Assembly (NCBI RefSeq): GCF_014268495.2 | Contig: NZ_CP077087.1 | Location: 186,001-250,000, forward strand | Direction of reading: 5' to 3' | Length of the DNA: 64,000 bases | Source: Pseudomonas monsensis | GTDB lineage: Bacteria; Pseudomonadota; Gammaproteobacteria; Pseudomonadales; Pseudomonadaceae | In this document: positions 34,324 through 43,946 of the stretch, in pieces | Position numbering within the stretch: position 1 is the first letter of the stretch | Layout of the letters: each line of letters opens with the position of its first letter | Notes under the pieces: generated by a model | The model's input: the letters and a program-made list of their open reading frames with translations, nothing else | The model's database searches: none | What the model was told of the DNA's origin: nothing | Program-made: the position numbers and the translations under genes

Positions 34324-36221
34324 GCGCTTTGCTCCAACTGACGGCCCGCGCCGCGTTTTTTCAAATGAATCATCAACAGCGAAATCGCTGCCGGGGTCAC
34401 GCCCGGAATCCGCGAAGCCTGACCGAGCGTCTCCGGACGCGTCGCGCCCAGCTTGCTCTGGATCTCCTTGGAGAGACCGGAAATGTTGGTGTAGTCGATA
34501 TCCACAGGCAGTTTCGTGTCTTCGCTGGCGCGCAGACGGGCGATTTCGTCCTGTTGACGGTCGATGTAACCGGCGTATTTGGTCTTGATCTCAACCTGCT
34601 CGGCGACCTGTGGATCTTCGGCACCGTTGCCAGTCACTTCGACCAGACCAGCGTAGTCGATTTCCGGACGACTCAAGAGGTTGAGCAAGTTGTATTCGTG
34701 AGTCAGCGGCGTGCCGAATTTTTCGGCAATCGCATCGCCCTGCTGCGTGCCCGGGCGTACCCAGGTGCTTTTCAAGCGCTGCTCTTCAAGTTCGATGCTT
34801 TCGCGTTTCTTGCAGAAGGCCGCCCAGCGAGCGTCATCGACCAAGCCGAGCTCGCGACCTTTTTCGGTCAGACGCAGGTCGGCGTTGTCCTCACGCAGAA
34901 TCAGACGGTATTCGGCACGGGACGTGAACATACGGTACGGCTCTTGGGTACCGAGGGTGATCAGGTCGTCGACCAACACGCCGATGTACGCTTCATCGCG
35001 ACGCGGACACCAGGCTTCTTTGCCCTGCGCACGCAATGCAGCGTTGGCGCCGGCGAGCAGACCTTGTGCACCGGCCTCTTCGTAGCCGGTGGTGCCGTTG
35101 ATCTGCCCGGCGAAGAACAGACCGCCGATGACTTTGGTTTCCAGACTGTACTTCAGGTCGCGCGGATCGAAGTAGTCGTACTCGATCGCATAACCCGGAC
35201 GCACGATGTGCGCGTTTTCCATGCCGCGGATCGATTGCACGATCTGCAATTGCACGTCGAATGGCAAGCTTGTGGATATCCCGTTCGGATACAGCTCATG
35301 GGTGGTCAGACCTTCCGGTTCGATGAACACCTGATGGCTTTCCTTGTCGGCAAAGCGGTGAATCTTGTCTTCGATCGACGGGCAGTAACGCGGGCCGATG
35401 CCTTCAATCTCGCCGGCAGCCGAATACATCGGCGAACGGTCGAGGTTCGCCGCGATGATTTCGTGGGTACGGGCGTTGGTGTGGGTAATCCAGCAACTGA
35501 CCTGACGCGGATGCTGTTGCTTGTTGCCCATGAACGACATCACCGGGATCGGTGTATCACCCGGTTGCTCGGTCATCACCGAGAAATCCACAGATTTGCC
35601 ATCAATACGCGGCGGCGTACCGGTTTTCAGCCGCCCGACTCGCAAGGGCAGTTCACGCAGACGATGAGCCAGGGCAATCGACGGCGGATCACCGGCGCGA
35701 CCGCCGGAAAAATTCTGCAAACCGATGTGGATAAGTCCACCGAGGAAAGTACCGGTGGTCAACACCACGGAATCGGCGAAGAACCGCAGACCCATTTGCG
35801 TGACAACACCACGCACTTGTTCCTGCTCGACGATCAGGTCGTCAGCAGCCTGTTGAAATATCCACAGGTTCGGCTGGTTCTCCAGGATCTCGCGGACAGC
35901 GGCCTTGTAAAGAATCCGGTCAGCCTGTGCACGGGTTGCACGCACGGCCGGGCCTTTACGGCTGTTCAACACGCGAAACTGGATGCCGCCCAGGTCGGTC
36001 GCCATGGCCATCGCGCCGCCAAGGGCGTCGATTTCCTTGACCAGATGGCTTTTGCCGATGCCACCGATAGCCGGGTTGCAGCTCATGGCACCGAGGGTTT
36101 CCACGTTATGCGTCAGCAACAGGGTTTTTGCCCCCATACGTGCTGAGGCCAGTGCTGCCTCGGTACCGGCATGACCGCCGCCGATGACGATCACTTCAAA
36201 ACGGGAAGGGAAATCCACCAC
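34320..36221 (-). CDS. mnmG: tRNA uridine-5-carboxymethylaminomethyl modification enzyme MnmG
   Basis: The 633-residue FAD protein has 'VIGGGHAGTEAALASARMG' near 13 and 'GGIGKSHLVKEIDALGG', with the conserved 'GRAGDPPSIALAHRL' near 190. With MnmE it makes cmnm5U34 in tRNAs. The length is typical (about 630). The start at 36221 lies directly beside the origin-like region 36222-36771. It is the first gene of the mnmG-rsmG-parA-parB run. Confidence 0.97.
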   Translation of the reverse strand: MVDFPSRFEVIVIGGGHAGTEAALASARMGAKTLLLTHNVETLGAMSCNPAIGGIGKSHLVKEIDALGGAMAMATDLGGIQFRVLNSRKGPAVRATRAQADRILYKAAVREILENQPNLWIFQQAADDLIVEQEQVRGVVTQMGLRFFADSVVLTTGTFLGGLIHIGLQNFSGGRAGDPPSIALAHRLRELPLRVGRLKTGTPPRIDGKSVDFSVMTEQPGDTPIPVMSFMGNKQQHPRQVSCWITHTNARTHEIIAANLDRSPMYSAAGEIEGIGPRYCPSIEDKIHRFADKESHQVFIEPEGLTTHELYPNGISTSLPFDVQLQIVQSIRGMENAHIVRPGYAIEYDYFDPRDLKYSLETKVIGGLFFAGQINGTTGYEEAGAQGLLAGANAALRAQGKEAWCPRRDEAYIGVLVDDLITLGTQEPYRMFTSRAEYRLILREDNADLRLTEKGRELGLVDDARWAAFCKKRESIELEEQRLKSTWVRPGTQQGDAIAEKFGTPLTHEYNLLNLLSRPEIDYAGLVEVTGNGAEDPQVAEQVEIKTKYAGYIDRQQDEIARLRASEDTKLPVDIDYTNISGLSKEIQSKLGATRPETLGQASRIPGVTPAAISLLMIHLKKRGAGRQLEQSA

Positions 36222-36771
36222 GCACCTCGTGCCTGCTTAATTAGGTCATTCAGGAATAGTTTGAGATCAGGTTTCTGGACCTGGTCGACAAGTATAGGGA
36301 CTTCGCCCTTCCTAAAGAACCCTTTGCACAAAATTTAACCAGCTGTGGAGAACTCGAAGTTAAAAGAATAAAAAAGAGAGAAATTTATAAAACCTTTGTT
36401 TTTATGTTTATTCTTACTGCCCATCCTTTCTGTGGATAGATCTCTACAGGCCTTTATTTTCAGTATGTACAGAGATTCAAAACTCTGTGGTCATGTGCCC
36501 ATGAGGCCCTTGGATAACCGGTGTAAGCCTGTGGATGAATGAGGTGGTTATCCACAGGGCGGGTTATATCCAGTTTTGAGGCCCTGTTATCAACTGACCT
36601 CAGTGGCAGTTATTCACAGAGCTTAATCCACAGAAATCTGATGAACGAGGAGACAGCGGGCAGCGGAAAACCGCTCAGGGCGGAAAAATCTGCCCGGCAC
36701 TCGTGGAAGGAATTTAAAAAGGAGGGAAGCAGACAGGTCGCGAACGGACCTGTCTGTGAATAGCAGGAGGG
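36222..36771. other. Origin-like region between mnmG and mnmE (diverged copy of oriC)
   Basis: This 550-bp gap without a gene holds an AT-rich stretch (about 36355-36420). DnaA boxes follow: TGTGGATAG (36431), TGTGGATGA (36530), a perfect TTATCCACA (36548-36556), TTATTCACA (36610) and TAATCCACA (36624). It matches oriC at 40926-41198 collinearly. Shared anchors TGTGGATA, ATGTACAGAGA and the two TTATCCACA/TTATTCACA boxes all lie exactly 4495 bp apart. Pseudomonads are known to carry origin-like sequences near both dnaA and gidA (mnmG). The rest of the gap is the mnmG promoter region; nothing else was seen. Confidence 0.8.
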
Positions 36772-38142
36772 TTATTTGCCGATGCAGAAGCTGGAGAAGA
36801 TCCTTCCAAGCAAATCATCCGAACTGAATGCCCCGGTGATTTCACCCAGAGCGTGCTGTGCCTGACGCAAATCTTCAGCCAACAGTTCACCGGCCCCGGC
36901 CAGCGTCAATTGTGCGCGACCGTGTTCCAGCGCTGCACTGGCGTGGCGCAGCGCTTCCAGATGCCGGCGGCGTGCGCTGAAACTGCTTTCCGAGGTCTGT
37001 TCGTAGCCCATGCAGGCTTTGAGGTGTTCGCGCAGCAATTCCAGCCCCTCACCCGCCGATTTGGCGCTGAGGCTGATGGTGACGTGGCCATCCTCGCTGA
37101 CTTCCAGGGCAATCGCTTCGCCCGTCAGGTCCGCCTTGTTGCGGATCAGGGTCACTTTCGCCGGATCGGGCCGGGTTTCGAGGAACTCCGGCCACAGGGC
37201 AAACGGATCTGCTGCTTCCGGCGCTGTCGCATCGACGACCAACAACACTCGATCGGCTTCTGTGATGGCCTTGAGCGCACGTTCCACGCCGATCTTTTCC
37301 ACCTGATCGTCCGTATCGCGCAGACCAGCGGTATCCACCACATGCAACGGCATGCCGTCGATGTGGATATGTTCGCGCAGAATGTCCCGCGTGGTGCCGG
37401 CGATCTCGGTGACGATCGCAGCTTCACGCCCCGCCAAAGCATTCAACAGGCTGGACTTGCCGGCATTCGGTCGGCCGGCGATCACTACGGTCATGCCATC
37501 GCGCAGCAATGCGCCCTGCCCGGCTTCGCGCAGCACTGTGGATAATTCGTCGCGTACCTTGTCGAGCATGCTCAGCACATGGCCATCGGCAAGGAAGTCG
37601 ATTTCTTCTTCCGGAAAGTCGATGGCCGCTTCGACATAGATTCGCAGGCTGATCAACTGCTCGGTCAGGTTATGCACACGCTGGGAGAACGCTCCTTGCA
37701 AGGAACGCAGAGCATTGCGTGCTGCCTGTGCAGAACTCGCCTCGATCAGGTCGGCAATCGCTTCGGCCTGGGCCAGGTCGAGTTTGTCATTGAGGAATGC
37801 TCGCTCACTGAATTCGCCCGGGCGAGCCAGACGACAACCCAGTTCCAGGCAACGCTTGAGCAACATGTCGAGAACGATAGGGCCACCGTGGCCCTGCAGT
37901 TCCAGCACGTCTTCGCCGGTGAACGAGTTCGGGCCGGGAAAATACAGCGCCAGGCCTTCATCGAGCACCTGTTGGTCGTCACTGAAAAACGGCCCGTAAT
38001 GGGCATAACGCGGTTTCAGTTCTCGGCCGCTGATGGCTTTCGCTGCAACACTGGCCAACGGCCCGGAAATACGGACGATGCCCACACCGCCACGACCTTG
38101 AGCGGTGGCGACAGCGGCGATGGTTTCACGAGGTGTGCTCAT
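36772..38142 (-). CDS. mnmE: tRNA modification GTPase MnmE
   Basis: The 456-residue protein has an N-terminal formyl-THF-like domain ('TIAAVATAQGRGGVGIVRISGP'), a G domain with 'GRPNAGKSSLLNAL' near 222, 'DTAGLRDTDD' and 'RNKADLTG', and the obligatory C-terminal FCIGK motif. It is MnmG's partner in cmnm5U34 formation. The start at MSTPRE (38142) matches the standard length; the six upstream codons are excluded. Together with mnmG it flanks the second origin-like region. Confidence 0.97.
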   Translation of the reverse strand: MSTPRETIAAVATAQGRGGVGIVRISGPLASVAAKAISGRELKPRYAHYGPFFSDDQQVLDEGLALYFPGPNSFTGEDVLELQGHGGPIVLDMLLKRCLELGCRLARPGEFSERAFLNDKLDLAQAEAIADLIEASSAQAARNALRSLQGAFSQRVHNLTEQLISLRIYVEAAIDFPEEEIDFLADGHVLSMLDKVRDELSTVLREAGQGALLRDGMTVVIAGRPNAGKSSLLNALAGREAAIVTEIAGTTRDILREHIHIDGMPLHVVDTAGLRDTDDQVEKIGVERALKAITEADRVLLVVDATAPEAADPFALWPEFLETRPDPAKVTLIRNKADLTGEAIALEVSEDGHVTISLSAKSAGEGLELLREHLKACMGYEQTSESSFSARRRHLEALRHASAALEHGRAQLTLAGAGELLAEDLRQAQHALGEITGAFSSDDLLGRIFSSFCIGK

Positions 38143-38173
38143 AAACCGGAATCCAGACAAAAGTGGCAGATAG

Positions 38174-38200
38174 CAAAACGCCCCACTAGGGGGCGTTTTG
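38174..38200. terminator. Terminator between yidC and mnmE
   Basis: CAAAACGCCCC and GGGGCGTTTTG form an 11-bp stem with a 5-nt loop and A/T tracts on both sides. It acts on the yidC message in the minus direction. A perfect DnaA 9-mer, TTATCCACA, follows at 38208-38216. Confidence 0.85.
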
Positions 38201-38223
38201 AGTGGTGTTATCCACAGTGCAAG

Positions 38224-39906
38224 TTACGCCTCGGCTTTTTTCGTCGCCGCTTCGATCTTACGCGTGATGTACCACTGTTGTGCAATCGACAGGCAGTTGT
38301 TCACAACCCAGTACAGCACCAGACCTGCAGGGAACCACAGGAAGAAGAAGGTGAAGATGATTGGCATCATTTTCATGACCTTCGCCTGCATCGGATCCGG
38401 CGGAGTCGGGTTCAGCTGCTGCTGGATGAACATGGTTGCACCCATGATGATCGGCAGAATGAAGAACGGATCCTTGATCGACAGGTCAGTGATCCACAGC
38501 ATGAACGGCGCCTGGCGCATTTCCACGCTTTCCAGCAGAACCCAGTACAGCGAAAGGAAAACCGGCATCTGCACGAGGATCGGCAAGCAGCCGCCCAGTG
38601 GATTGATCTTCTCTTTCTTGTACAGCTCCATCATGGCTTGCGACATTTTCTGCCGGTCATCGCCATGTTGCTCTTTCAGAGCCGCCAGTTTCGGCGCAAC
38701 GGCACGCATGCGCGCCATCGACTTGTAGCTGGCAGCCGACAGAGGGAAGAACAGACCCTTGATCAGCATGGTCAGGAAGATGATCGACCAGCCCCAGTTA
38801 CCGACAATGGCGTGGATGTGTTGCAGCAGCCAGAAGATTGGCTGGGCAATGAACCACAGAATGCCGTAGTCGACGGTCAGTTCCAGACCTGGGGACAACT
38901 CTTTCAACACCGCCTGGCTTTTCGGACCGGCGTACAGCACAGCGCTGGTTTCAACTTTGGCACCCGGAGCAGCGGTCAGCGTAGGACCGGTGTAACCGAT
39001 GATGTAGTTGCCTTTGCTGTCTTTACGGGTCTGGACGATGTTGTTTTCGCCCTTGGCCGGAATCCAGGCTGTCACGAAGTAATGTTGCAGCCAGGCGACC
39101 CAGCCACCGGTGACGGTTTCTTTCAGCTGCGCCTTGTCCATGTCCTTCATGGACACTTTCTTGTACGGCTCCGAACTTGTCCACAGTGCAGCGCCCAGGT
39201 AAGTCGCGGTGCCAGTAGCGGTTGTGGACGAAGGATCAGCGCTGTTATCGCGCTTCAGCTGGGCAAACATTGCGCCGCTCCAGGGCTGTGCGCTCTGGTT
39301 ATCCACAATGTAGGAAACGGCTACGTCATACAGGCCGCGTTTCAAGGTGAAACGCTTGATGTAGTTGACGCCGTCCTTGCTGAATTTCAGGTCGACGACC
39401 AGTTGGTCCTGACCGTCAGCCAGTTGATAAGTCTTCTTCTCCGAGGAGTAAACCGGACGACCGGCAGGATTTGCATCCGGGCCGTTGGTACCGATCAGAC
39501 CGCTTTGTGCCAGATAAACACGTTCGCCGCCGTTATCGAACAGCTGGAACGGCACATCAGGACGATCCTGACGACGTGGATACAGAGGCAAGGTCAGTTG
39601 AGCAACGTCACCACCCTGTGGATCGATCGCCAGATCGAGCACGTCGGTTTTGATCTGGATCAGATCCTTGCTGGCGGCTACCGGAGTTTCGGCAGGTGCG
39701 CTGGTATCGCTAGCGGCGCGCGGAATGTCGTCACTGGCGGCAGTGTTATTGCCAGTGGCGGTGTCCGGCAAACCGGATGTAGTCGTACTGGAAGCAACAT
39801 TCTGAGTCGGCAGGGCAGCCTGGCCATAGTCCTGGTTCCATTTAAGAACCATAACGTAGGACACGATTGCCAGGGCGACGATCAGGATCGTGCGTTTGAT
39901 ATCCAT
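38224..39906 (-). CDS. yidC: Membrane protein insertase YidC
   Basis: The 560-residue insertase has an N-terminal span ('TILIVALAIVSYVMVLKW'), a large periplasmic beta-domain (about 60-340) with a Thr/Ser/Ala-rich linker near the start, and five C-terminal spans including 'GWSIIFLTMLIKGLFFPLSAASYKSMARM' and the conserved 'GGCLPILVQMPVFLSLYWVL'. It inserts Sec-independent membrane proteins and folds Fo subunits. It is linked to rnpA-yidD as usual. Confidence 0.97.
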   Translation of the reverse strand: MDIKRTILIVALAIVSYVMVLKWNQDYGQAALPTQNVASSTTTSGLPDTATGNNTAASDDIPRAASDTSAPAETPVAASKDLIQIKTDVLDLAIDPQGGDVAQLTLPLYPRRQDRPDVPFQLFDNGGERVYLAQSGLIGTNGPDANPAGRPVYSSEKKTYQLADGQDQLVVDLKFSKDGVNYIKRFTLKRGLYDVAVSYIVDNQSAQPWSGAMFAQLKRDNSADPSSTTATGTATYLGAALWTSSEPYKKVSMKDMDKAQLKETVTGGWVAWLQHYFVTAWIPAKGENNIVQTRKDSKGNYIIGYTGPTLTAAPGAKVETSAVLYAGPKSQAVLKELSPGLELTVDYGILWFIAQPIFWLLQHIHAIVGNWGWSIIFLTMLIKGLFFPLSAASYKSMARMRAVAPKLAALKEQHGDDRQKMSQAMMELYKKEKINPLGGCLPILVQMPVFLSLYWVLLESVEMRQAPFMLWITDLSIKDPFFILPIIMGATMFIQQQLNPTPPDPMQAKVMKMMPIIFTFFFLWFPAGLVLYWVVNNCLSIAQQWYITRKIEAATKKAEA

Positions 39907-39908
39907 GA

Positions 39909-40154
39909 TTACTCGGCCATCGAAGAAGAACGGGAGGTAGGGATAGGTGGAACCGGGTCATAACCACCGGGATTCCACGGATGACAGCGACCTAAACGAC
40001 GAAAGGTCAGCCAGCCACCGCGCAGAAGGCCATGATTTTCGATGGCTTCTAACGCGTAGCAGGAACAACTGGGGTAGAAACGACAGTGGTCGGCCATCAG
40101 GGGACTAATGGCGTAGCGGTAAAACTGGATCGGAACGAGGGCCAGTTTACGCAT
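39909..40154 (-). CDS. yidD: Membrane protein insertion efficiency factor YidD
   Basis: The 81-residue protein has the typical 'YRYAISPLMADHCRFYPSCSCYALEAIENHG' motif with clustered Cys and 'HPWNPGGYDPVPP'. It overlaps the end of rnpA by 8 bp and is 2 bp from yidC. It helps membrane insertion, by family knowledge. Confidence 0.93.
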   Translation of the reverse strand: MRKLALVPIQFYRYAISPLMADHCRFYPSCSCYALEAIENHGLLRGGWLTFRRLGRCHPWNPGGYDPVPPIPTSRSSSMAE

Positions 40155-40548
40155 CTGGACTGTCTACCCCTACAGTTTCGGTTTTGACTGCCGGAACCGG
40201 CTTGTTACGAGCCAGACGCTTCCAGAGTTTGCCGAAATGCTGAATCAATTCGGGGTTTTCTACATCACCCAAACCTTTGCGCGCGACGATAACGATGTCC
40301 CAGCCAACCAGTGAATCCTGGTGCAGACGGAACGATTCGCGCATCAGACGTTTGAGGCGATTGCGCTCAACGGAGAGCTTTACGCTCTTTTTCCCGATAA
40401 CCAGCCCAAGACGGGGGTGATCAAGATCGTTGTTGCGTGCAAGGAGCAGGAGATTTTTCCCCGGAACCTTGCCGGTAGGGGAGTCAAAGACTGCCTTGAA
40501 ATGCCGGGGAGTAAGCAAACGCTTTTCCCGACTGAAGTCCTGACTCAC
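40147..40548 (-). CDS. rnpA: Ribonuclease P protein component
   Basis: The 133-residue basic protein has 'FSREKRLLTPRHFKAVFDSP' at the N-terminus, 'RLGLVIGKKSVKLSVERNRLKRLMRESFR' (the RNR RNA-binding motif) and 'GWDIVIVARKGLG'. It matures tRNA 5' ends with the M1 RNA. The start is GTG at 40548, chosen because pseudomonad RnpA begins (M)SQDFSREK here. A purine-rich GGAG abuts the start, with unusually short spacing. It lies 16 bp after rpmH. Confidence 0.92.
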   Translation of the reverse strand: MSQDFSREKRLLTPRHFKAVFDSPTGKVPGKNLLLLARNNDLDHPRLGLVIGKKSVKLSVERNRLKRLMRESFRLHQDSLVGWDIVIVARKGLGDVENPELIQHFGKLWKRLARNKPVPAVKTETVGVDSPDA

Positions 40549-40564
40549 CTCCAGTGCCGGATTA

Positions 40565-40699
40565 TCAAACTGCCAGACGCGCACGACCTTTGGCGCGACG
40601 ACGCGACAGGACGGCACGACCGTTCTTGGTAGCCATGCGAGCACGGAAACCGTGGGTACGAGCGCGTTTGATAGTGCTTGGTTGGAAAGTACGTTTCAT
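40565..40699 (-). CDS. rpmH: 50S ribosomal protein L34
   Basis: A 44-residue frame read by eye begins MKRTFQPSTIKRARTHGF and ends with a basic tail rich in Arg/Lys ending 'RLAV'. This is the standard bacterial L34 length and composition. It is too short to appear in many ORF lists. Its promoter lies in the oriC region, opposite to dnaA. Confidence 0.97.
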   Translation of the reverse strand: MKRTFQPSTIKRARTHGFRARMATKNGRAVLSRRRAKGRARLAV

Positions 40700-41265
40700 G
40701 TCGTGTTACCTGGTTCGTCCACAACGGGCCGGAATGGCCCCCGTTTTAAGAGACCGGGGATTCTAGAGAAAGCAAGCCTTCAGGTCAATTTCCAACCAAC
40801 GTTTCCTTATAAATAGATCTCCGGAGCGTTTCTTCGGGAACGCGTGTTCGCCATACATAAAAATAAAGAAGGGAATTATTTAAAGCTTTTCTGTAAAGCT
40901 TATAAAAGCTAGACCCGCCTCCTTCTGTGGATAAGTGCCATAAGCCCTTGTACGACGTGATGTACAGAGAATGACAACTACAGTGGAAAACCGTGTTCAG
41001 CCTGTGCTGCGCTGTCGGATAACCTGTGTGTGGAAAGGGCTGTTATCCACAGGCAGGTTATCCACCGAGTTTCGCCCCCAGTTGTCCAGTGCCCTCAGAG
41101 GCGGTTATCCACAGAGCTTATTCACACACCGTTGGTCGCCTTTTTAGTGGTTAACGCATTGATAAATCATGATCGGCAGGCCACCTGCATGTGGATAAGT
41201 GGACGGCTCGCCGCTACAATGGCCGCTTGTTTTTGCCTCACCGGCTTTCAACTTAGGGGATATCC
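40700..41265. other. oriC: Chromosomal replication origin oriC (rpmH-dnaA gap)
   Basis: The 566-bp gap holds an AT-rich unwinding candidate (about 40795-40915). A cluster of DnaA boxes follows: perfect TTATCCACA/TGTGGATAA at 40926-40934, 41043-41051, 41105-41113 and 41190-41198, with near matches at 41058 (TTATCCACC) and 41118 (TTATTCACA). It lies between the divergent rpmH and dnaA genes, the standard pseudomonad position. A box at 41190 close to the dnaA start may also give DnaA autoregulation. Confidence 0.95.
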
Positions 41266-42789
41266 GTGTCAGTGGAACTTTGGCAGCAGTGCGTGGAGCT
41301 TTTGCGCGATGAGCTGCCTGCCCAACAATTCAACACCTGGATCCGTCCACTACAGGTCGAAGCCGAAGGCGACGAGTTGCGCGTCTACGCACCGAACCGT
41401 TTCGTGCTGGACTGGGTCAACGAAAAGTACCTCGGCCGTGTCCTTGAACTGCTGGATGAGCATGGCAATGGCATGGCGCCCGCGCTTTCCTTATTAATAG
41501 GCAGCAAGCGCAGCTCGGCACCCCGGGCCGCGCCGAATGCACCATTGGCCGCCGCGCAGGTTTCCCAGGCGCAGGCGAATGCCGCTCCGGTCAGCGCGCC
41601 AGCCCCTGCACCCGCCCCAGCTGCGGCCAAGCGCTCCACGCAGAAAAGCGCCGAAGTCAGTGAAGAGCCGTCCCGCGACAGCTTCGATCCGATGGCCGGT
41701 GCCGCGTCGCAGCAGGCTCCGGTTCGCGCCGAACAGCGCACCGTGCAGGTCGAAGGCGCGCTCAAGCACACCAGTTACCTGAACCGCACCTTTACCTTCG
41801 AAAACTTCGTCGAAGGTAAATCCAACCAGCTCGCCCGCGCAGCGGCCTGGCAGGTGGCGGATAACCCGAAGCACGGCTACAACCCGCTGTTCCTTTATGG
41901 TGGCGTCGGCCTGGGTAAAACCCACTTGATGCACGCGGTGGGTAACCATCTATTAAAGAAGAACCCGAATGCCAAGGTTGTGTACCTGCATTCGGAGCGC
42001 TTCGTGGCCGACATGGTCAAGGCGCTGCAACTGAACGCGATCAACGAGTTCAAGCGTTTCTACCGTTCGGTGGATGCTTTGCTGATCGACGATATTCAGT
42101 TCTTCGCTCGCAAAGAGCGCTCGCAGGAAGAGTTTTTCCACACCTTCAACGCGCTGCTTGAAGGTGGCCAGCAGGTCATTCTCACCAGTGACCGCTACCC
42201 GAAAGAAATCGAAGGCCTTGAAGAGCGCCTCAAATCCCGCTTCGGCTGGGGCCTGACCGTTGCTGTCGAGCCGCCTGAGCTGGAAACCCGTGTCGCGATC
42301 TTGATGAAGAAAGCCGACCAGGCCAAAGTCGAGTTGCCGCACGATGCCGCGTTCTTCATTGCCCAGCGCATTCGCTCCAACGTCCGTGAGCTGGAAGGCG
42401 CGCTGAAACGCGTGATTGCCCACTCGCACTTCATGGGTCGTGACATCACCATCGAGCTGATTCGCGAATCCCTGAAAGACCTGTTGGCGTTGCAGGACAA
42501 ACTGGTCTCTGTGGATAACATTCAGCGCACTGTCGCCGAATACTACAAGATCAAGATCTCCGACCTGCTGTCCAAGCGCCGTTCGCGCTCGGTGGCTCGT
42601 CCGCGTCAGGTGGCCATGGCATTGTCCAAGGAACTGACCAACCACAGCCTGCCGGAAATCGGCGATGTGTTTGGCGGCCGCGACCACACGACCGTGTTGC
42701 ACGCCTGCCGCAAGATCAACGAACTTAAGGAATCCGACGCGGACATCCGCGAGGACTACAAGAACCTGCTGCGTACACTGACCACTTGA
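41266..42789 (+). CDS. dnaA: Replication initiator DnaA
   Basis: The 507-residue AAA+ initiator has N-terminal domain I ('MSVELWQQCVELLRDELPAQQFNTWIRPL'), an Ala/Pro-rich linker (about 90-165), a Walker A 'GGVGLGKTHLMHAVG' near 212 and Walker B 'LLIDDIQF' near 270. The C-terminal DNA-binding domain has 'RSRSVARPRQVAMAL' and 'GGRDHTTVLHACRKI'. It starts with GTG at 41266 after AGGGGA. A perfect DnaA box at 42510-42518 sits inside its own gene. Confidence 0.98.
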   Translation: MSVELWQQCVELLRDELPAQQFNTWIRPLQVEAEGDELRVYAPNRFVLDWVNEKYLGRVLELLDEHGNGMAPALSLLIGSKRSSAPRAAPNAPLAAAQVSQAQANAAPVSAPAPAPAPAAAKRSTQKSAEVSEEPSRDSFDPMAGAASQQAPVRAEQRTVQVEGALKHTSYLNRTFTFENFVEGKSNQLARAAAWQVADNPKHGYNPLFLYGGVGLGKTHLMHAVGNHLLKKNPNAKVVYLHSERFVADMVKALQLNAINEFKRFYRSVDALLIDDIQFFARKERSQEEFFHTFNALLEGGQQVILTSDRYPKEIEGLEERLKSRFGWGLTVAVEPPELETRVAILMKKADQAKVELPHDAAFFIAQRIRSNVRELEGALKRVIAHSHFMGRDITIELIRESLKDLLALQDKLVSVDNIQRTVAEYYKIKISDLLSKRRSRSVARPRQVAMALSKELTNHSLPEIGDVFGGRDHTTVLHACRKINELKESDADIREDYKNLLRTLTT

Positions 42790-42828
42790 TGAACACCAGC
42801 GCAGCTTATTAAGGCAAGGGACTAGACC

Positions 42829-43932
42829 ATGCATTTCACCATTCAACGCGAAGCCCTGTTGAAACCCCTGCAACTGGTCGCAGGCGTCGTCGAGCGCCGA
42901 CAGACCTTGCCGGTACTCTCCAACGTGCTGCTGGTTGTCGAAGGCCAGCAACTGTCGCTGACCGGTACCGACCTGGAAGTCGAGCTGGTCGGTCGTGTGC
43001 AACTTGAAGAGCCGGCTGAAACAGGCTCCATCACCGTGCCTGCGCGCAAGCTGATGGACATCTGCAAAAGCCTGCCCAACGATGCGCTGATCGACATCAA
43101 GGTCGACGAGCAGAAGCTGGTGGTGAAGGCCGGTCGTAGCCGCTTCACCCTGTCGACCCTGCCCGCCAACGACTTCCCGACCGTTGAAGAAGGTCCGGGC
43201 TCGCTGACCTGCAGCCTGGAGCAGAGCAAACTGCGTCGTCTGATCGAACGCACCAGCTTCGCCATGGCCCAGCAGGACGTGCGTTATTACCTCAACGGCA
43301 TGTTGCTGGAAGTTTCGGCGGGTGTGATTCGCGCCGTGGCCACCGACGGTCACCGTCTGGCGATGTGCTCGATGCAGGCCGATATCGGTCAGCCGGATCG
43401 CCACCAGGTGATCGTGCCGCGCAAAGGTATTCTCGAACTGGCCCGTCTGCTTACCGAGCCTGATGGCAATGTCAGCATCGTGCTCGGCCAGCACCACATC
43501 CGCGCCACCACCGGTGAGTTCACCTTCACTTCGAAACTGGTTGACGGCAAATTCCCGGACTACGAGCGTGTACTGCCCAAAGGTGGCGACAAGCTGGTAC
43601 TGGGCGATCGTCAGGCCCTGCGTGAAGCGTTCAGCCGTACTGCGATTCTGTCCAACGAGAAGTACCGTGGCATCCGTTTGCAACTGGCCAGCGGTCAGTT
43701 GAAGATCCAGGCCAACAACCCGGAGCAGGAAGAAGCGGAAGAAGAAGTGGGCGTTGAATACAACGGCGGCTCGCTGGAAATCGGCTTCAACGTGAGCTAC
43801 TTGCTCGACGTGCTGGGCGTGATGACCACTGAGCAGGTTCGCTTGATCCTGTCCGACTCCAACAGCAGTGCGCTGGTGCAAGAGTCCGACAATGACGACT
43901 CGGCTTACGTTGTCATGCCGATGCGTCTGTAA
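42829..43932 (+). CDS. dnaN: DNA polymerase III beta clamp
   Basis: The 367-residue sliding clamp begins MHFTIQREALLKPLQLVAG and ends 'YVVMPMRL', the conserved C-terminus. Three beta-clamp domains are evident. It keeps Pol III on DNA and recruits repair polymerases. It is 39 bp after dnaA. Confidence 0.98.
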   Translation: MHFTIQREALLKPLQLVAGVVERRQTLPVLSNVLLVVEGQQLSLTGTDLEVELVGRVQLEEPAETGSITVPARKLMDICKSLPNDALIDIKVDEQKLVVKAGRSRFTLSTLPANDFPTVEEGPGSLTCSLEQSKLRRLIERTSFAMAQQDVRYYLNGMLLEVSAGVIRAVATDGHRLAMCSMQADIGQPDRHQVIVPRKGILELARLLTEPDGNVSIVLGQHHIRATTGEFTFTSKLVDGKFPDYERVLPKGGDKLVLGDRQALREAFSRTAILSNEKYRGIRLQLASGQLKIQANNPEQEEAEEEVGVEYNGGSLEIGFNVSYLLDVLGVMTTEQVRLILSDSNSSALVQESDNDDSAYVVMPMRL

Positions 43933-43946
43933 TCAGCTGATTCTGG

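Noticed and set aside
36539..36763. 74-codon frame in the mnmG-mnmE gap
   Set aside because: It overlaps the DnaA-box cluster, lacks a ribosome site and has no codon bias like the neighbours.
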